Assembly (NCBI RefSeq): GCF_019654915.1
Contig: NZ_BPET01000055.1
Coordinates: forward strand, 1-42,628
Reading direction: 5' to 3'
DNA length: 42,628 nucleotides
DNA from: Shewanella sp. MBTL60-007
GTDB lineage: Bacteria; Pseudomonadota; Gammaproteobacteria; Enterobacterales; Shewanellaceae
Shown here: piece after piece, positions 25,587 through 34,913 of the stretch
How the letters are laid out: every line of letters begins with the position of its first letter
Position numbering within the stretch: position 1 is the stretch's first letter
Translations under genes and position numbers: made by a program
The notes under the pieces: model-generated
What the model was told of the DNA's origin: nothing
What the model saw: the letters and a program-made list of their open reading frames with translations, nothing else
Database searches by the model: none

Positions 25587-25618
25587 AAAAAAGCCTCTGG
25601 CATGACTGCCAAAGGCTT
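25587..25618 (-). terminator. Terminator of asnS
   Basis: On the minus strand AAGCCTTTGGCA pairs with TGCCAGAGGCTT (one wobble) around GTCA and is followed by a T run. It is a strong rho-independent terminator starting about 25 bases after the asnS stop. Confidence 0.9.
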
Positions 25619-25641
25619 TAAATAGGTGTTCAGATAACCGC

Positions 25642-27042
25642 TTAGAAGTTAGCTGAGTTAGGTGAACGTGGGAACGGGATCACGTCACGAATGTTTGCAA
25701 CGCCAGTTACATAAGAAACTAAACGCTCAAAACCAAGACCAAAACCTGCGTGCGGTACCGTGCCATAGCGACGTAGGTCGCGGTACCACCAGTAGTCTTC
25801 TTGACTTAGGTTCATCTCTGCAAGACGTGCATCAAGAACGTCTAGACGCTCTTCACGTTGAGCACCACCGATGATCTCGCCGATGCCTGGAGCTAGAACG
25901 TCCATAGCTGCTACAGTTTTTCCATCATCATTTAAGCGCATGTAGAATGCCTTAATATCTTTTGGATAGTTCTTCACAACTACAGGTGCTTTGAAGTGCT
26001 CTTCGGCAAGGTAGCGCTCATGCTCAGAATGTAAATCGATACCCCATTCAACATCAAACTCAAAGTCTTTATCACAGGCTTTAAGAATTTCAATCGCATC
26101 GGTGTAATCGATCTGAGCAAAATCACTGTTGACAAAGTTTTCTAAACGCTCAATCGCTGTTTTCTCAACACGCTGTGCGAAGAACTCTAAGTCATCGCGA
26201 CGCTCTTCTAGTACCGCTTTAAAACAGTACTTCAGCATGTCTTCTGCAAGTTTTGCAGCATCGTTTAGATCGGCATAAGCCACTTCAGGCTCAACCATCC
26301 AGAACTCGGCTAAGTGACGGCTGGTGTTTGAGTTCTCGGCGCGGAAGGTAGGACCAAAGGTATAAACTTTCGAAAGTGCACATGCATACGTTTCGGCGTT
26401 TAGCTGACCCGATACGGTTAGGAAAGACTCTTTACCAAAGAAGTCTTCGCCGTAATCGACAGTACCTTTATCTGTACGTGGTAGGTTCTCAAGATCGAGT
26501 GTCGATACACGGAACATCTCACCGGCACCTTCAGTGTCTGAAGCTGTGATAAGCGGTGTTGAAACCCAGATATAACCTTGTTCGTTATAGAAACGGTGAA
26601 TAGCTTGAGACAAGCAGTTACGTACTCGTGCTACCGCGCCAATAATGTTGGTGCGTGGACGAAGGTGAGCAAGTTCGCGAAGGTGCTCGATAGAGTGACG
26701 TTTAGCCGCCATAGGGTAGGTGTCTGGATCTTCAACCCAACCAGCAACCTCAATGTTGGTCACTTGCATTTCAAACGCTTGACCTTGGCCAGGAGACTCA
26801 ACAACTTCACCTGTCATCACAACAGAGCAACCAGCAGTAAGCTTTAACACTTCGTTGGTGTAATTTTCTAGATTATTTGGTACAACACCCTGAATAGGGT
26901 CGAAACATGAACCGTCATAAACAGCTAGAAATGAGATCCCAGCTTTAGAATCGCGGCGGGATCTTACCCAACCACGTACTGTGATTTGCGAACCGATCGC
27001 AAAGTCACCTTTAAACACAGAAGCGACAGATGTAATGCTCAT
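25642..27042 (-). CDS. asnS: Asparaginyl-tRNA synthetase
   Basis: A 466-residue class II aminoacyl-tRNA synthetase, cytoplasmic, charging tRNA-Asn. It has an N-terminal OB-fold anticodon-binding domain (ITVRGWVRSRRDSKAGISF), motif 2 (FRAENSNTSRHLAEFW) and motif 3 (GFGLGFERLV). The protein ends IPFPRSPNSANF as in bacterial AsnRS. Length is standard. GGAG precedes the ATG. A candidate promoter lies at 27092-27119. Confidence 0.98.
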   Translation of the reverse strand: MSITSVASVFKGDFAIGSQITVRGWVRSRRDSKAGISFLAVYDGSCFDPIQGVVPNNLENYTNEVLKLTAGCSVVMTGEVVESPGQGQAFEMQVTNIEVAGWVEDPDTYPMAAKRHSIEHLRELAHLRPRTNIIGAVARVRNCLSQAIHRFYNEQGYIWVSTPLITASDTEGAGEMFRVSTLDLENLPRTDKGTVDYGEDFFGKESFLTVSGQLNAETYACALSKVYTFGPTFRAENSNTSRHLAEFWMVEPEVAYADLNDAAKLAEDMLKYCFKAVLEERRDDLEFFAQRVEKTAIERLENFVNSDFAQIDYTDAIEILKACDKDFEFDVEWGIDLHSEHERYLAEEHFKAPVVVKNYPKDIKAFYMRLNDDGKTVAAMDVLAPGIGEIIGGAQREERLDVLDARLAEMNLSQEDYWWYRDLRRYGTVPHAGFGLGFERLVSYVTGVANIRDVIPFPRSPNSANF

Positions 27043-27091
27043 TGTTGCTTAGTTCTCCAACGAAACGTTTTTGTAAATAATTTGGAGGTTT

Positions 27092-27119
27092 ATATTACCT
27101 GTATAATCGCTTTTCTCAA
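27092..27119 (-). promoter_or_regulatory. Candidate asnS promoter
   Basis: On the minus strand a -35 TTGAGA (27119-27114), a 16-base spacer and a -10 TAATAT (27097-27092) lie about 50 bases upstream of the asnS ATG. The match is 5/6 and 4/6, so it is plausible but not proven. Confidence 0.4.
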
Positions 27120-27184
27120 GTGGAAAGTAGGGTATCTGAGTACCTAAATTGTTATTCTGACGACAATCATGACAAAAACTACGG

Positions 27185-27529
27185 ATGGCAAGCATGAATA
27201 GAACAAAATTTTTCCAATTCTTATTGTCAACGCTATCGATTATCGGCTGGTCGCTGGCTATTTATGCGTTGTTGATTTTTGATAAAGCACGCCCCGATAC
27301 GGCCATTGGCTATTACCAGAGTAAAGGCGCTGCGGTGAGGCTAGAATGGGATCCTACACAGACAGTTTTGCTGGAGCACATTATATGGGTATGTGCTGGC
27401 TTGAGTTTTATCAACTTAGGTTTCAACTTCTATGTTGCCCAACATAGCCGTCTAGGCTGGTGGGTGAATATTCCTTTGTTGTTTACCTGTTCTTTAGCGG
27501 CAGGGCTATATATTCGTTTTGTCGTATAA
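27185..27529 (+). CDS. Small hypothetical membrane protein
   Basis: A 114-residue protein I do not recognise. It has three hydrophobic segments, near residues 12-32, 62-85 and 92-112, with a soluble loop after the first (about 34-60). The start could be ATG 27185 or ATG 27194; GGATG lies seven bases before the second. It stands alone between divergent asnS and convergent nudL. Its clean composition and membrane pattern suggest a real gene, but no function can be assigned. Confidence 0.65.
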   Translation: MASMNRTKFFQFLLSTLSIIGWSLAIYALLIFDKARPDTAIGYYQSKGAAVRLEWDPTQTVLLEHIIWVCAGLSFINLGFNFYVAQHSRLGWWVNIPLLFTCSLAAGLYIRFVV

Positions 27530-27565
27530 CGGTATATCGGAGATTTAAGTTGAACGGGTTACACC

Positions 27566-28156
27566 TTATAGGCGTGATTCATTGGGATGAAGACTAAGAT
27601 GTCTACAAAGCAGATCGATCATAGCCGCTGTAGCCCCCCAAATAAAGTAACCTTGATAAGGGATGAAGTGCACAGGGTATTGCCGCCCTTTACGTTTAAA
27701 GTGCTGGGTATGTCGATTATAACGCTTAAGTAAAAATGAAAGGGGGACGGTGAAGTACTCATCGACTTCACCGGGATCTAAAATTGGATCGAAGGGTTGT
27801 TTGACTATGCCTACAAAAGGGGTGATCTCAAAACCTGTAAAGGTCTTATGGGCTGGGAGGGCACCGATAACCTCGACATTAGATCTAAGCAGGCCGATTT
27901 CCTCTTCGGCTTCTCTTAACGCTGTAAATTGATGGCTTGGATCTGACCGCTCAACTTTTCCGCCTGGGAAGCTAATTTGCCCCGGGTGAGCTCGCAGGTG
28001 AATTGGCCTACGGGTCAATATAAGTTCAAGTTCTTGTCCCCTTTCATAAAGCGCAATTAGCACCGCAGCTTGACGAAGTTCCTCTCCAAGGTGAATAAGA
28101 TCCAAATCTGGCAAAGTATTGAGATTATATCTGAGTCTAAACTCTGCCAGCTTCAT
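27566..28156 (-). CDS. nudL: NudL-type Nudix hydrolase, probable CoA pyrophosphatase
   Basis: A 196-residue Nudix protein. It shows both the CoA-pyrophosphatase signature (LTRRPIHLRAHPGQISFPGG) and the Nudix box with REAEEEIGL, whose glutamates bind metal. This combination is typical of NudL/YeaB proteins, which hydrolyse CoA and CoA esters to 4'-phosphopantetheine and 3',5'-ADP. AAGGA precedes the ATG. It lies about 58 bases downstream of pabB on the same strand, the order also seen for pabB-nudL in enterobacteria, so co-transcription is likely. Confidence 0.9.
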   Translation of the reverse strand: MKLAEFRLRYNLNTLPDLDLIHLGEELRQAAVLIALYERGQELELILTRRPIHLRAHPGQISFPGGKVERSDPSHQFTALREAEEEIGLLRSNVEVIGALPAHKTFTGFEITPFVGIVKQPFDPILDPGEVDEYFTVPLSFLLKRYNRHTQHFKRKGRQYPVHFIPYQGYFIWGATAAMIDLLCRHLSLHPNESRL

Positions 28157-28214
28157 TATCGATCCTTATTCATGTTAGGGGACAAGTCATAGATTGATAT
28201 TTGCAAGGTGTAGA

Positions 28215-29702
28215 TTAGCCAAGTTGAGACAGTACGGGCAAAATACGACTGACTTTATCGAAACTCTCTTGATATTCTGCGTCTACTTTAGAGTCGGCGA
28301 CTATGCCACCACCGGCCCAGCAATAAATTTTACCTTCACTTGGTAGGCCATTATCAGATTTACTGCTATCTCTTTGAGCCACTAAGGTACGAATAGTAAT
28401 GCTAGTATCCATCTTACCGTCTTGGCTAATGTAGCCAATAGACCCACAATAGATACTTCTCCTAGAGGGTTCAAGTTCTTCTATGATCTCCATGGCCCGA
28501 ATTTTCGGTGCGCCAGTTATCGAACCTCCAGGAAAACAGGCTCTTAATAGATCTGTTGGGAAAAGACCAGTGTTAAGCGTTGCGGTTACAGTGCTAACAA
28601 GGTGATGAACGGCGGGAAAGCTCTCAACATCAAATAGCTTAGGTACGCTGACGCTTCCTGGAGCAGCCACTTTGCCAATATCGTTACGCAATAGATCGAC
28701 TATCATCAAGTTCTCAGCGCGATCTTTTTCAGAACTTTTCAGCTGCATAGCGAGTTCAGCGTCACGGTCTGCATCTTTATCTCTTGGCAGGGTGCCTTTA
28801 ATGGGTTTGGTTTCAATTTTGCCATCTTGATGCTGAATAAAACGTTCAGGCGATATTGATAATAACGCATGCTCTTTTAAACGAACAAATGCCGAAAAAG
28901 GGGCACCATTTGTTTGACGCAGTGTCTTGTAGGCGTGCCATTCATCGCCGCTATAGTCAGCACTAAATCTTTGGGTTAAGTTAATTTGGTAGCAATCGCC
29001 ACTGTGCAGATACGCCTGAACCTTGTTAAATCTTTCTTTATAGTCTTGCTCAGACAGCTGATTATGCCATTGGCTCGTGAGTTTAAAGTCCGTTGAGGCT
29101 TGCTCAAGATCGCTGGCGGCATTAAAGATAACCGTGTTAAGCCTTTTTTCAACCGCCTCTAACGCCTCTTGCGACTGATAATGGACTAACTGCCAGTTTC
29201 TAAGTTGATAATCATACACCAGCGCCCAGTCGTAAACGCCTAGGTTCATCTCAGCTAGGGATATATCTTTGTGAGCTAGAGTGGGTAGCATTTCGATCCC
29301 GCGTGCCAAATCATAATTAAAGCTGCCCATCACACCGCCAGAGAAGACTTGTTCACTGGATTTAGCCTTGGGGTAATACTCGTTGATGAGTTGTTTAACC
29401 ACATCAAAAGGGTCCCCGTGATGTGAGGTCGTCAAGGAGAGGGCCATATTGGTTTTTCCGCACAAACTAAATAGCGGTGTTCTATCTTTAGTTCGGGTGA
29501 CAACTGTTGATTGATCTTGGGTGACAATGGTGGCTACGGGCTCGGCGCAAATCACATCAAATTTTGCGTCAACGTGATCTGCATCGGCCGAGTCGAGTAA
29601 AATTGACCAAGGAAGGGCCGAAAAAAAATCGAAAACTTCAGTTGTGCTTAAATTCCAATCGAGACGCTTTGTAAAAACTGCATTTTGCGTCAATTTGTTC
29701 AT
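28215..29702 (-). CDS. pabB: Aminodeoxychorismate synthase component I
   Basis: A 495-residue chorismate-utilising enzyme of folate (p-aminobenzoate) synthesis, working with a PabA glutaminase not in this window. The conserved C-terminal domain has TKPIKGTLPR, where the PabB-specific lysine replaces the Ala/Thr seen in anthranilate synthase. It also has IVDLLRNDIGK and PGGSITGAPKIRAMEIIEELE. It is somewhat longer than the E. coli protein, mainly in the N-terminal part. It is divergent from the fumarase gene. Confidence 0.93.
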   Translation of the reverse strand: MNKLTQNAVFTKRLDWNLSTTEVFDFFSALPWSILLDSADADHVDAKFDVICAEPVATIVTQDQSTVVTRTKDRTPLFSLCGKTNMALSLTTSHHGDPFDVVKQLINEYYPKAKSSEQVFSGGVMGSFNYDLARGIEMLPTLAHKDISLAEMNLGVYDWALVYDYQLRNWQLVHYQSQEALEAVEKRLNTVIFNAASDLEQASTDFKLTSQWHNQLSEQDYKERFNKVQAYLHSGDCYQINLTQRFSADYSGDEWHAYKTLRQTNGAPFSAFVRLKEHALLSISPERFIQHQDGKIETKPIKGTLPRDKDADRDAELAMQLKSSEKDRAENLMIVDLLRNDIGKVAAPGSVSVPKLFDVESFPAVHHLVSTVTATLNTGLFPTDLLRACFPGGSITGAPKIRAMEIIEELEPSRRSIYCGSIGYISQDGKMDTSITIRTLVAQRDSSKSDNGLPSEGKIYCWAGGGIVADSKVDAEYQESFDKVSRILPVLSQLG

Positions 29703-29880
29703 CTATTAACCCTATCTAAAATGTGATGTTTAACTAAAACTCGCGAAAGAGTATCATAATGCTTACACAAGTAATAAAAACAAAACACGTGAGCTTTAAT
29801 GGCGACTGAAGTTATTCACACAAGCAAGTGCGAATGTGGTTTCAGCCGATTAATAAGTGTCTGCTAAAAAGGAAGTGTCT

Positions 29881-31401
29881 GTGAGCAAAGAAGTCCCTGT
29901 AATCAAGCAAGCCGATCTCATTGAAAGCGTTGCTGATGCCCTACAATATATCTCTTATTATCACCCAAAAGACTTTGTAGATTCTATGGCTGAGGCCTAT
30001 GAGCGTGAACAAAGCGCAGCCGCTAAGGATGCGATTGCACAAATTCTTATCAATTCTCGTATGTCGGCCGAAGGTAAACGTCCGTTATGCCAAGACACGG
30101 GTATTGTAACCTGTTTCGTTAAAATCGGCATGGGCGTTCAGTGGGATAAAACCGATATGACCGTACAGGAAATGGTTGATGAGGGCGTTCGTCGCGCTTA
30201 TACCAATCCTGATAACCCACTGCGTGCATCCATAGTTGCCGATCCTGCTGGTGGCCGTAAGAACACCAAAGACAATACTCCATCAGTTGTGCATGTTGAG
30301 ATGGTGCCGGGTAACCATGTTGATGTGGCTATTGCTGCAAAGGGCGGTGGGTCTGAAAACAAGTCTAAGATGGTGATGTTAAACCCATCTGATGACATTG
30401 CTGCGTGGGTAGAGAAGACACTACCAACAATGGGGGCGGGTTGGTGCCCACCAGGTATGCTGGGTATAGGTATTGGCGGGACTGCAGAGAAAGCGGCTGT
30501 AATGGCCAAAGAGTCTTTGATGGATCCCGTCGATATCCATGAATTGCAAGCGCGCGGAGCACAAACAACAGACGAAAAACTCCGCCTAGATATTTTCGAA
30601 CGTGCAAACAAACTGGGTATTGGTGCTCAAGGCCTAGGTGGTGTAACAACGGTACTGGATATTAAGATTAAGTCAGCTCCGACCCACGCAGCATCTAAGC
30701 CTGTTGTAATGATCCCAAATTGTGCCGCTACTCGCCATGTTCATTTCCACTTAGATGGTACAGGCCCTGCGGAGCTTACCCCTCCTTCACTGGAAGATTG
30801 GCCAGAAATTACTTGGGAAGTGGGTGAGAGCGTTCGTCGCGTCGATCTTAATACTGTGACTCAAGAAGAGATGCAGCAGTGGAAGAGCGGCGATACCCTG
30901 TTACTTAACGGTAAGATGCTAACGGGTCGTGATGCCGCGCATAAGCGCATTCAAAGCTTAATAGAAAGTGGTGAAGGGCTACCTGAAGGGGTCGACTTTA
31001 AGGGTAAGTTTATCTACTACGTTGGTCCTGTCGATCCTGTCGGTGATGAAGTAGTTGGCCCTGCGGGTCCAACGACTGCTACACGCATGGATAAATTTAC
31101 TGACCTGATGCTCGATAAGACGGGATTGATGGGAATGATTGGTAAGGCTGAACGCGGTCCTGCAACAGTGGAGTCTATCAAGAAACATAAATCTTGCTAC
31201 TTGATGGCTGTTGGTGGTGCAGCTTATCTAGTTTCTAAAGCGATTAAGCACTCGCGTGTGGTTGCTTTTGAAGATCTAGGTATGGAAGCCATCTATGAGT
31301 TCGACGTAAAGGATATGCCGGTTACTGTTGCAGTGGATGCTGAAGGCGTCAACGCTCACGAAACGGGCCCTGCTATCTGGAAAGTTAAACTAGAAGGCTA
31401 A
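29881..31401 (+). CDS. fumA: Class I fumarate hydratase (iron-sulfur)
   Basis: A [4Fe-4S] fumarase interconverting fumarate and malate. I choose GTG 29881 because AAAAAGGAA lies six bases before it; the longer frame from GTG 29857 has no such site. This gives 506 residues. Cluster cysteines are probably those in RPLCQDTG, IPNCAATRH and a third nearby. The C-terminal domain carries GPTTATRMD and GKAERG. A weak hairpin lies downstream. The fumA or fumB name cannot be separated by sequence reading alone. Confidence 0.93.
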   Translation: MSKEVPVIKQADLIESVADALQYISYYHPKDFVDSMAEAYEREQSAAAKDAIAQILINSRMSAEGKRPLCQDTGIVTCFVKIGMGVQWDKTDMTVQEMVDEGVRRAYTNPDNPLRASIVADPAGGRKNTKDNTPSVVHVEMVPGNHVDVAIAAKGGGSENKSKMVMLNPSDDIAAWVEKTLPTMGAGWCPPGMLGIGIGGTAEKAAVMAKESLMDPVDIHELQARGAQTTDEKLRLDIFERANKLGIGAQGLGGVTTVLDIKIKSAPTHAASKPVVMIPNCAATRHVHFHLDGTGPAELTPPSLEDWPEITWEVGESVRRVDLNTVTQEEMQQWKSGDTLLLNGKMLTGRDAAHKRIQSLIESGEGLPEGVDFKGKFIYYVGPVDPVGDEVVGPAGPTTATRMDKFTDLMLDKTGLMGMIGKAERGPATVESIKKHKSCYLMAVGGAAYLVSKAIKHSRVVAFEDLGMEAIYEFDVKDMPVTVAVDAEGVNAHETGPAIWKVKLEG

Positions 31402-31459
31402 TACCTGGAAGTTGGTTTGTGAATTTTGAGGGGCTAATTTGTTTACCATTAGCCTTAAG

Positions 31460-31488
31460 AATGGCTTAGGCGTATTGCTTAAGCCATT
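31460..31488 (+). terminator. Hairpin downstream of fumarase
   Basis: AATGGCTTAGGC (31460-31471) pairs with GCTTAAGCCATT (31477-31488) with one wobble and a 5-base loop. The following bases are AT-rich but hold no T run, so termination may be weak. Confidence 0.5.
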
Positions 31489-31600
31489 TATATTGGCTAA
31501 TGTGCTGAACAACCCTTAAATGTACAAGCTGCGTAACTGACTAGTAACAATCACAAGTTGATCACTAAAAGCTTTTAACTATAAGAATAAGACTATAACG

Positions 31601-33652
31601 ATGAAAAAAACTGCAATCATAATGGCGCTTGCATCAGCGGGTGCCGCCTTTAGCGCTCAAGCCGCGTCACAGTCACCTTTCACTGTACAAGACCTCGTTA
31701 AAATGAATAAGCTTCATTCGGCAGCTCTGTCTAATGATGGCACTAAAATCGTTTATGCAGTGAAAAATATTGATACAGAAGGCGAGGCGAGTAGCGACCT
31801 TTATATTCAAGATCTGTCATCAAGCACATCACAAGCAAAACAGATCACAAGTGCAGCGGGTACTGAGCATAGTGTGGCTTTTTCCCCGAATGATAAGAGT
31901 ATTTATTTTTTAGCCGCACGTAACGGTTCAAGCCAAGTATATAAACTTGCACTCGATGGCGGCGAAGCGATTCAAGTCACCGATTTTCCGCTGGATGTAG
32001 AGGGTTTTAAGCTATCTCAGGACGGCAAACAAGTCGTAGTGAATATGCGCGTCTTTCCAGAGTGTAAAGATTTGGCCTGCTCGAAAGATAAGTTTGCGGC
32101 TGAAGCCAATCGCGATACCACAGGACGCGAATACAAACAATTGATGGTTCGTCACTGGGATACCTGGAGCGACCACTCAAGAAGTCACCTGTTTGTGGCC
32201 CAATTAAACGGTGAAAAAGTCACATCAGCTGTCGATGTCACTGCGGGGCTGGATACTGAAACACCGCCTAAACCCTTCTCAGGTATGGAAGAAGTGACCT
32301 TTACGCCAGATGGCAAGCACCTTGTTTACACCGCCAAAGCACCAGGAAAAGATCAGGCTTGGATCACCAACTACGACTTGTGGCAGGTGAGCGTTGCTGG
32401 TGGCGAGGCAAAGAACTTAACTGAATCAAATAAGGCTTGGGATGCACACCCGACCTATTCAGCTGATGGTCGCTACTTAGCTTATTTTGCGATGACAAAG
32501 CCTGGTTTTGAAGCTGATCGTTACCGCATCATGTTACGTGATACCGTAACAGGGCAAGAAAAAGAGGTTGCGCCGTTATGGGATCGCAGCCCAAGCTCTT
32601 TAGCCTTTGGTAAAGACAACAAAACCCTGTACGTTACTGCACAAGACGTTGGCCAAGTATCAATCTTCGAAGTTAATACCCAGTTTGGTGACGTTAAGAC
32701 TATTTATAACGAAGGTAGTAACAGCATAGTTGGCGTTAATAGCGATAAGATTATCTTCAGCAACAAGAGTCTAGTTGAGCCAGGCGATCTTTATAGCGTT
32801 AATTTAGATGGTCAAAATCTAAGCCGTTTAACTGAGGTGAACAAAGAGAAACTCGCTAAAGTGAAGTTTGGTGAGTACCAGCAATTTAGCTTTAAGGGCT
32901 GGAACAATGAAGAGGTTTATGGTTACTGGATTAAACCTGCTAACTATAAAGCCGGTGAGAAGTACCCAATCGCCTTTTTAGTTCATGGTGGTCCGCAAGG
33001 CTCATTTGGTAACTCGTTCAGCAGCCGATGGAACCCACAATTATGGGCCGGGGCGGGTTATGGCGTAGTGATGATCGACTTCCATGGTTCTACCGGTTAT
33101 GGCCAAGCTTTCACCGATTCTATTACCCAAGACTGGGGCGGTAAGCCACTTGAAGATCTGCAAAAGGGTCTAGCTGCTGTGACTAAGCAGCAAAAGTGGT
33201 TAGATGGTGACAATGCATGTGCGCTAGGCGGTTCATATGGCGGCTACATGATGAACTGGATCCAAGGTAACTGGAATGACGGCTTTAAGTGTCTAGTTAA
33301 TCATGCAGGTTTGTTTGATATGCGCTCAATGTACTACGTCACTGAAGAGCTTTGGTTCCCAGAGTTTGAGTTTGGTGGTACTTACGAGAAAAACAAAGAG
33401 CTGTATGAAAAGTTTAATCCAGTAAACTACGTAGAAAACTGGCAGACACCAATGCTTGTGATCCACGGAGAGAAAGACTTCCGCGTGCCTTATGGCCAAG
33501 GCTTAGCGGCCTTTACCTATATGCAACGCAACGGTATTCCATCAGAATTACTCATCTATCCTGATGAAAACCACTGGATCTTGACGCCTGAAAACCTAGA
33601 ACAGTGGTACGCCAATGTACTAGGCTGGATGGATCGTTGGACCGAGAAGTAA
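31601..33652 (+). CDS. Exported S9-family (prolyl oligopeptidase-like) peptidase
   Basis: A 683-residue serine peptidase with a Sec signal (cleavage about AQA-AS, residues 20-22), so it is probably periplasmic. An N-terminal beta-propeller spans roughly 30-410. The alpha/beta hydrolase domain carries the catalytic triad: Ser545 in GGSYGGYM, Asp626 in GEKDFRVP and His658 in DENHW. The oxyanion-side motif VHGGPQGSFG is present. It probably trims dipeptides or acyl-aminopeptides; a precise specificity cannot be read. It stands alone, with a strong terminator just downstream. Confidence 0.92.
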   Translation: MKKTAIIMALASAGAAFSAQAASQSPFTVQDLVKMNKLHSAALSNDGTKIVYAVKNIDTEGEASSDLYIQDLSSSTSQAKQITSAAGTEHSVAFSPNDKSIYFLAARNGSSQVYKLALDGGEAIQVTDFPLDVEGFKLSQDGKQVVVNMRVFPECKDLACSKDKFAAEANRDTTGREYKQLMVRHWDTWSDHSRSHLFVAQLNGEKVTSAVDVTAGLDTETPPKPFSGMEEVTFTPDGKHLVYTAKAPGKDQAWITNYDLWQVSVAGGEAKNLTESNKAWDAHPTYSADGRYLAYFAMTKPGFEADRYRIMLRDTVTGQEKEVAPLWDRSPSSLAFGKDNKTLYVTAQDVGQVSIFEVNTQFGDVKTIYNEGSNSIVGVNSDKIIFSNKSLVEPGDLYSVNLDGQNLSRLTEVNKEKLAKVKFGEYQQFSFKGWNNEEVYGYWIKPANYKAGEKYPIAFLVHGGPQGSFGNSFSSRWNPQLWAGAGYGVVMIDFHGSTGYGQAFTDSITQDWGGKPLEDLQKGLAAVTKQQKWLDGDNACALGGSYGGYMMNWIQGNWNDGFKCLVNHAGLFDMRSMYYVTEELWFPEFEFGGTYEKNKELYEKFNPVNYVENWQTPMLVIHGEKDFRVPYGQGLAAFTYMQRNGIPSELLIYPDENHWILTPENLEQWYANVLGWMDRWTEK

Positions 33653-33677
33653 TCTAGCCACTTAATCGTTAGCCATT

Positions 33678-33706
33678 AAAAAGCCAGAATAAGATTCTGG
33701 CTTTTT
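33678..33706 (+). terminator. Terminator of the S9 peptidase gene
   Basis: AAAAAGCCAGAAT pairs perfectly with ATTCTGGCTTTTT around AAG, followed by further T. It is a strong rho-independent terminator. Confidence 0.93.
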
Positions 33707-33708
33707 TG

Positions 33709-33772
33709 TTCCATACCTTGTCCCTTCCTGAGGTTGTCATTTCCTGAGACTGCCCCGTCCTGAGATAAATCG
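33709..33772. repeat. Degenerate 16-base tandem repeat, about four units
   Basis: TCCTGAG occurs at 33726, 33742 and 33758, exactly 16 bases apart. The units are TTCCTGAGGTTGTCAT, TTCCTGAGACTGCCCC and GTCCTGAGATAAATCG. The preceding 16 bases, TTCCATACCTTGTCCC, share TTCC and TTGTC in register. It lies just after the terminator and outside any gene. Confidence 0.55.
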
Positions 33773-33843
33773 ATGTTTTAGAGCTTATTCTCTGAGCTTA
33801 GGGCCTATCACTAAACGTACACAAGTCAATGCACATTAGGCAT

Positions 33844-34410
33844 TTAGCAGTCTTTAGTATAAGTGCGAACGCTATAGGCTCGTACGGATGTTGGGGCGCT
33901 GTATTCAACATGACACTGAAACTCTCCGTCTCTTATTGCACTGAGCTTGCTTTGCCATTTTATTGGGACTATTGCGACCGAAGCTAAATTGGTGGGTACT
34001 ACAGTAAACAGAAAGCTAGACACTGGTAAGCCGAATGCTACACGGTAATTGTCACCAATAACGCTGCCGGAAGAGAGTGGAGATAGCGGATAGCCTAAAC
34101 TCACGTAAACACGGGTACCTGATACATCGATGAAGTATTGGCCGACTAGGACGTCCCAGTTCGGATGGTCGGCGCACTGGAAGGTACAACCTACGAGGCG
34201 TTCAATATTATCAATCACGCTTTTGCTGTGGATTAACTGGTTTTGTTTACTGATTTGAGCCGCTAATCCCTTTATCTGGGCAATATTAGCATCACGACTA
34301 AAGCTGAGGTATTTACTCGTTGCGATCACTGCGATGATTGACAATATGATAATGACTGCTGTCAATTCTAAGAGGGTAAATCCACGGTTGCGATAGCGAT
34401 TTAATAACAT
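33844..34410 (-). CDS. Orphan type IVa-like prepilin
   Basis: A 188-residue protein with a type IVa/pseudopilin N-terminus: a short basic leader ending at Gly10, then FTLLEL with Glu at +5 and a hydrophobic helix to about residue 32. Candidate disulfide cysteines are in GCTFQC, and there is one near the C-terminus. The FTLLEL class differs from the Flp class at the left of the window, so it should be cleaved by PilD rather than TadV. No pilus assembly gene lies next to it. It may be an MSHA- or PilE/PilA-like minor pilin; its role is unknown. Confidence 0.82.
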   Translation of the reverse strand: MLLNRYRNRGFTLLELTAVIIILSIIAVIATSKYLSFSRDANIAQIKGLAAQISKQNQLIHSKSVIDNIERLVGCTFQCADHPNWDVLVGQYFIDVSGTRVYVSLGYPLSPLSSGSVIGDNYRVAFGLPVSSFLFTVVPTNLASVAIVPIKWQSKLSAIRDGEFQCHVEYSAPTSVRAYSVRTYTKDC

Positions 34411-34828
34411 AGTGAGCGGCCTAATTTTACAAAAGCACGCAGATTATCGAGCATTTAGGTCTATAACAACTGCGCGCAGATACAGCTTGATACATTTTCA
34501 GGTAATTGAGAGTTGGTTCACGTAAATCTAAACGCCATCTGTGATCGAGGTGGTTTATGATGGCTTGTTTCTAGCAGGAATTATGAGCTTAGCTGTTTTG
34601 TAAAGTGTATCCATTAATTTATCAACAGGTCGTTTATTAACAGGCGCATAGAAATGACTAACAGCAGGGTAGAACTGTCATGGCTTATTGCTATGATTAA
34701 ATTTGAAGTCTTTAAGTCATTTGAAGGTAAATGTTTTACCATAAATCTAATAACCGCCAGTTTAAGGCGAATTGAAGCTATTAAAAAATTTAAAGGGAGT
34801 TGGCTATTATGGTTCCCGTAAAAATGAA
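34411..34828. other. Intergenic region between prepilin and aceA
   Basis: About 420 AT-rich bases with no convincing gene, RNA or repeat. It should contain the promoter of the minus-strand prepilin gene, but I see no clear hexamers. Confidence 0.5.
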
Positions 34829-34851
34829 AAGGCCTACACAGGGTAGGCCTT
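34829..34851 (-). terminator. Terminator of aceA
   Basis: On the minus strand AAGGCCTAC pairs perfectly with GTAGGCCTT around a 5-base loop, followed by TTCATTTTT. It lies about 60 bases after the aceA stop. Confidence 0.82.
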
Positions 34852-34913
34852 AAGGGATTAGCTCATTATCGACAGGTTAGTCCACTTCAAAAACTCACCG
34901 CGATAATGACGGC

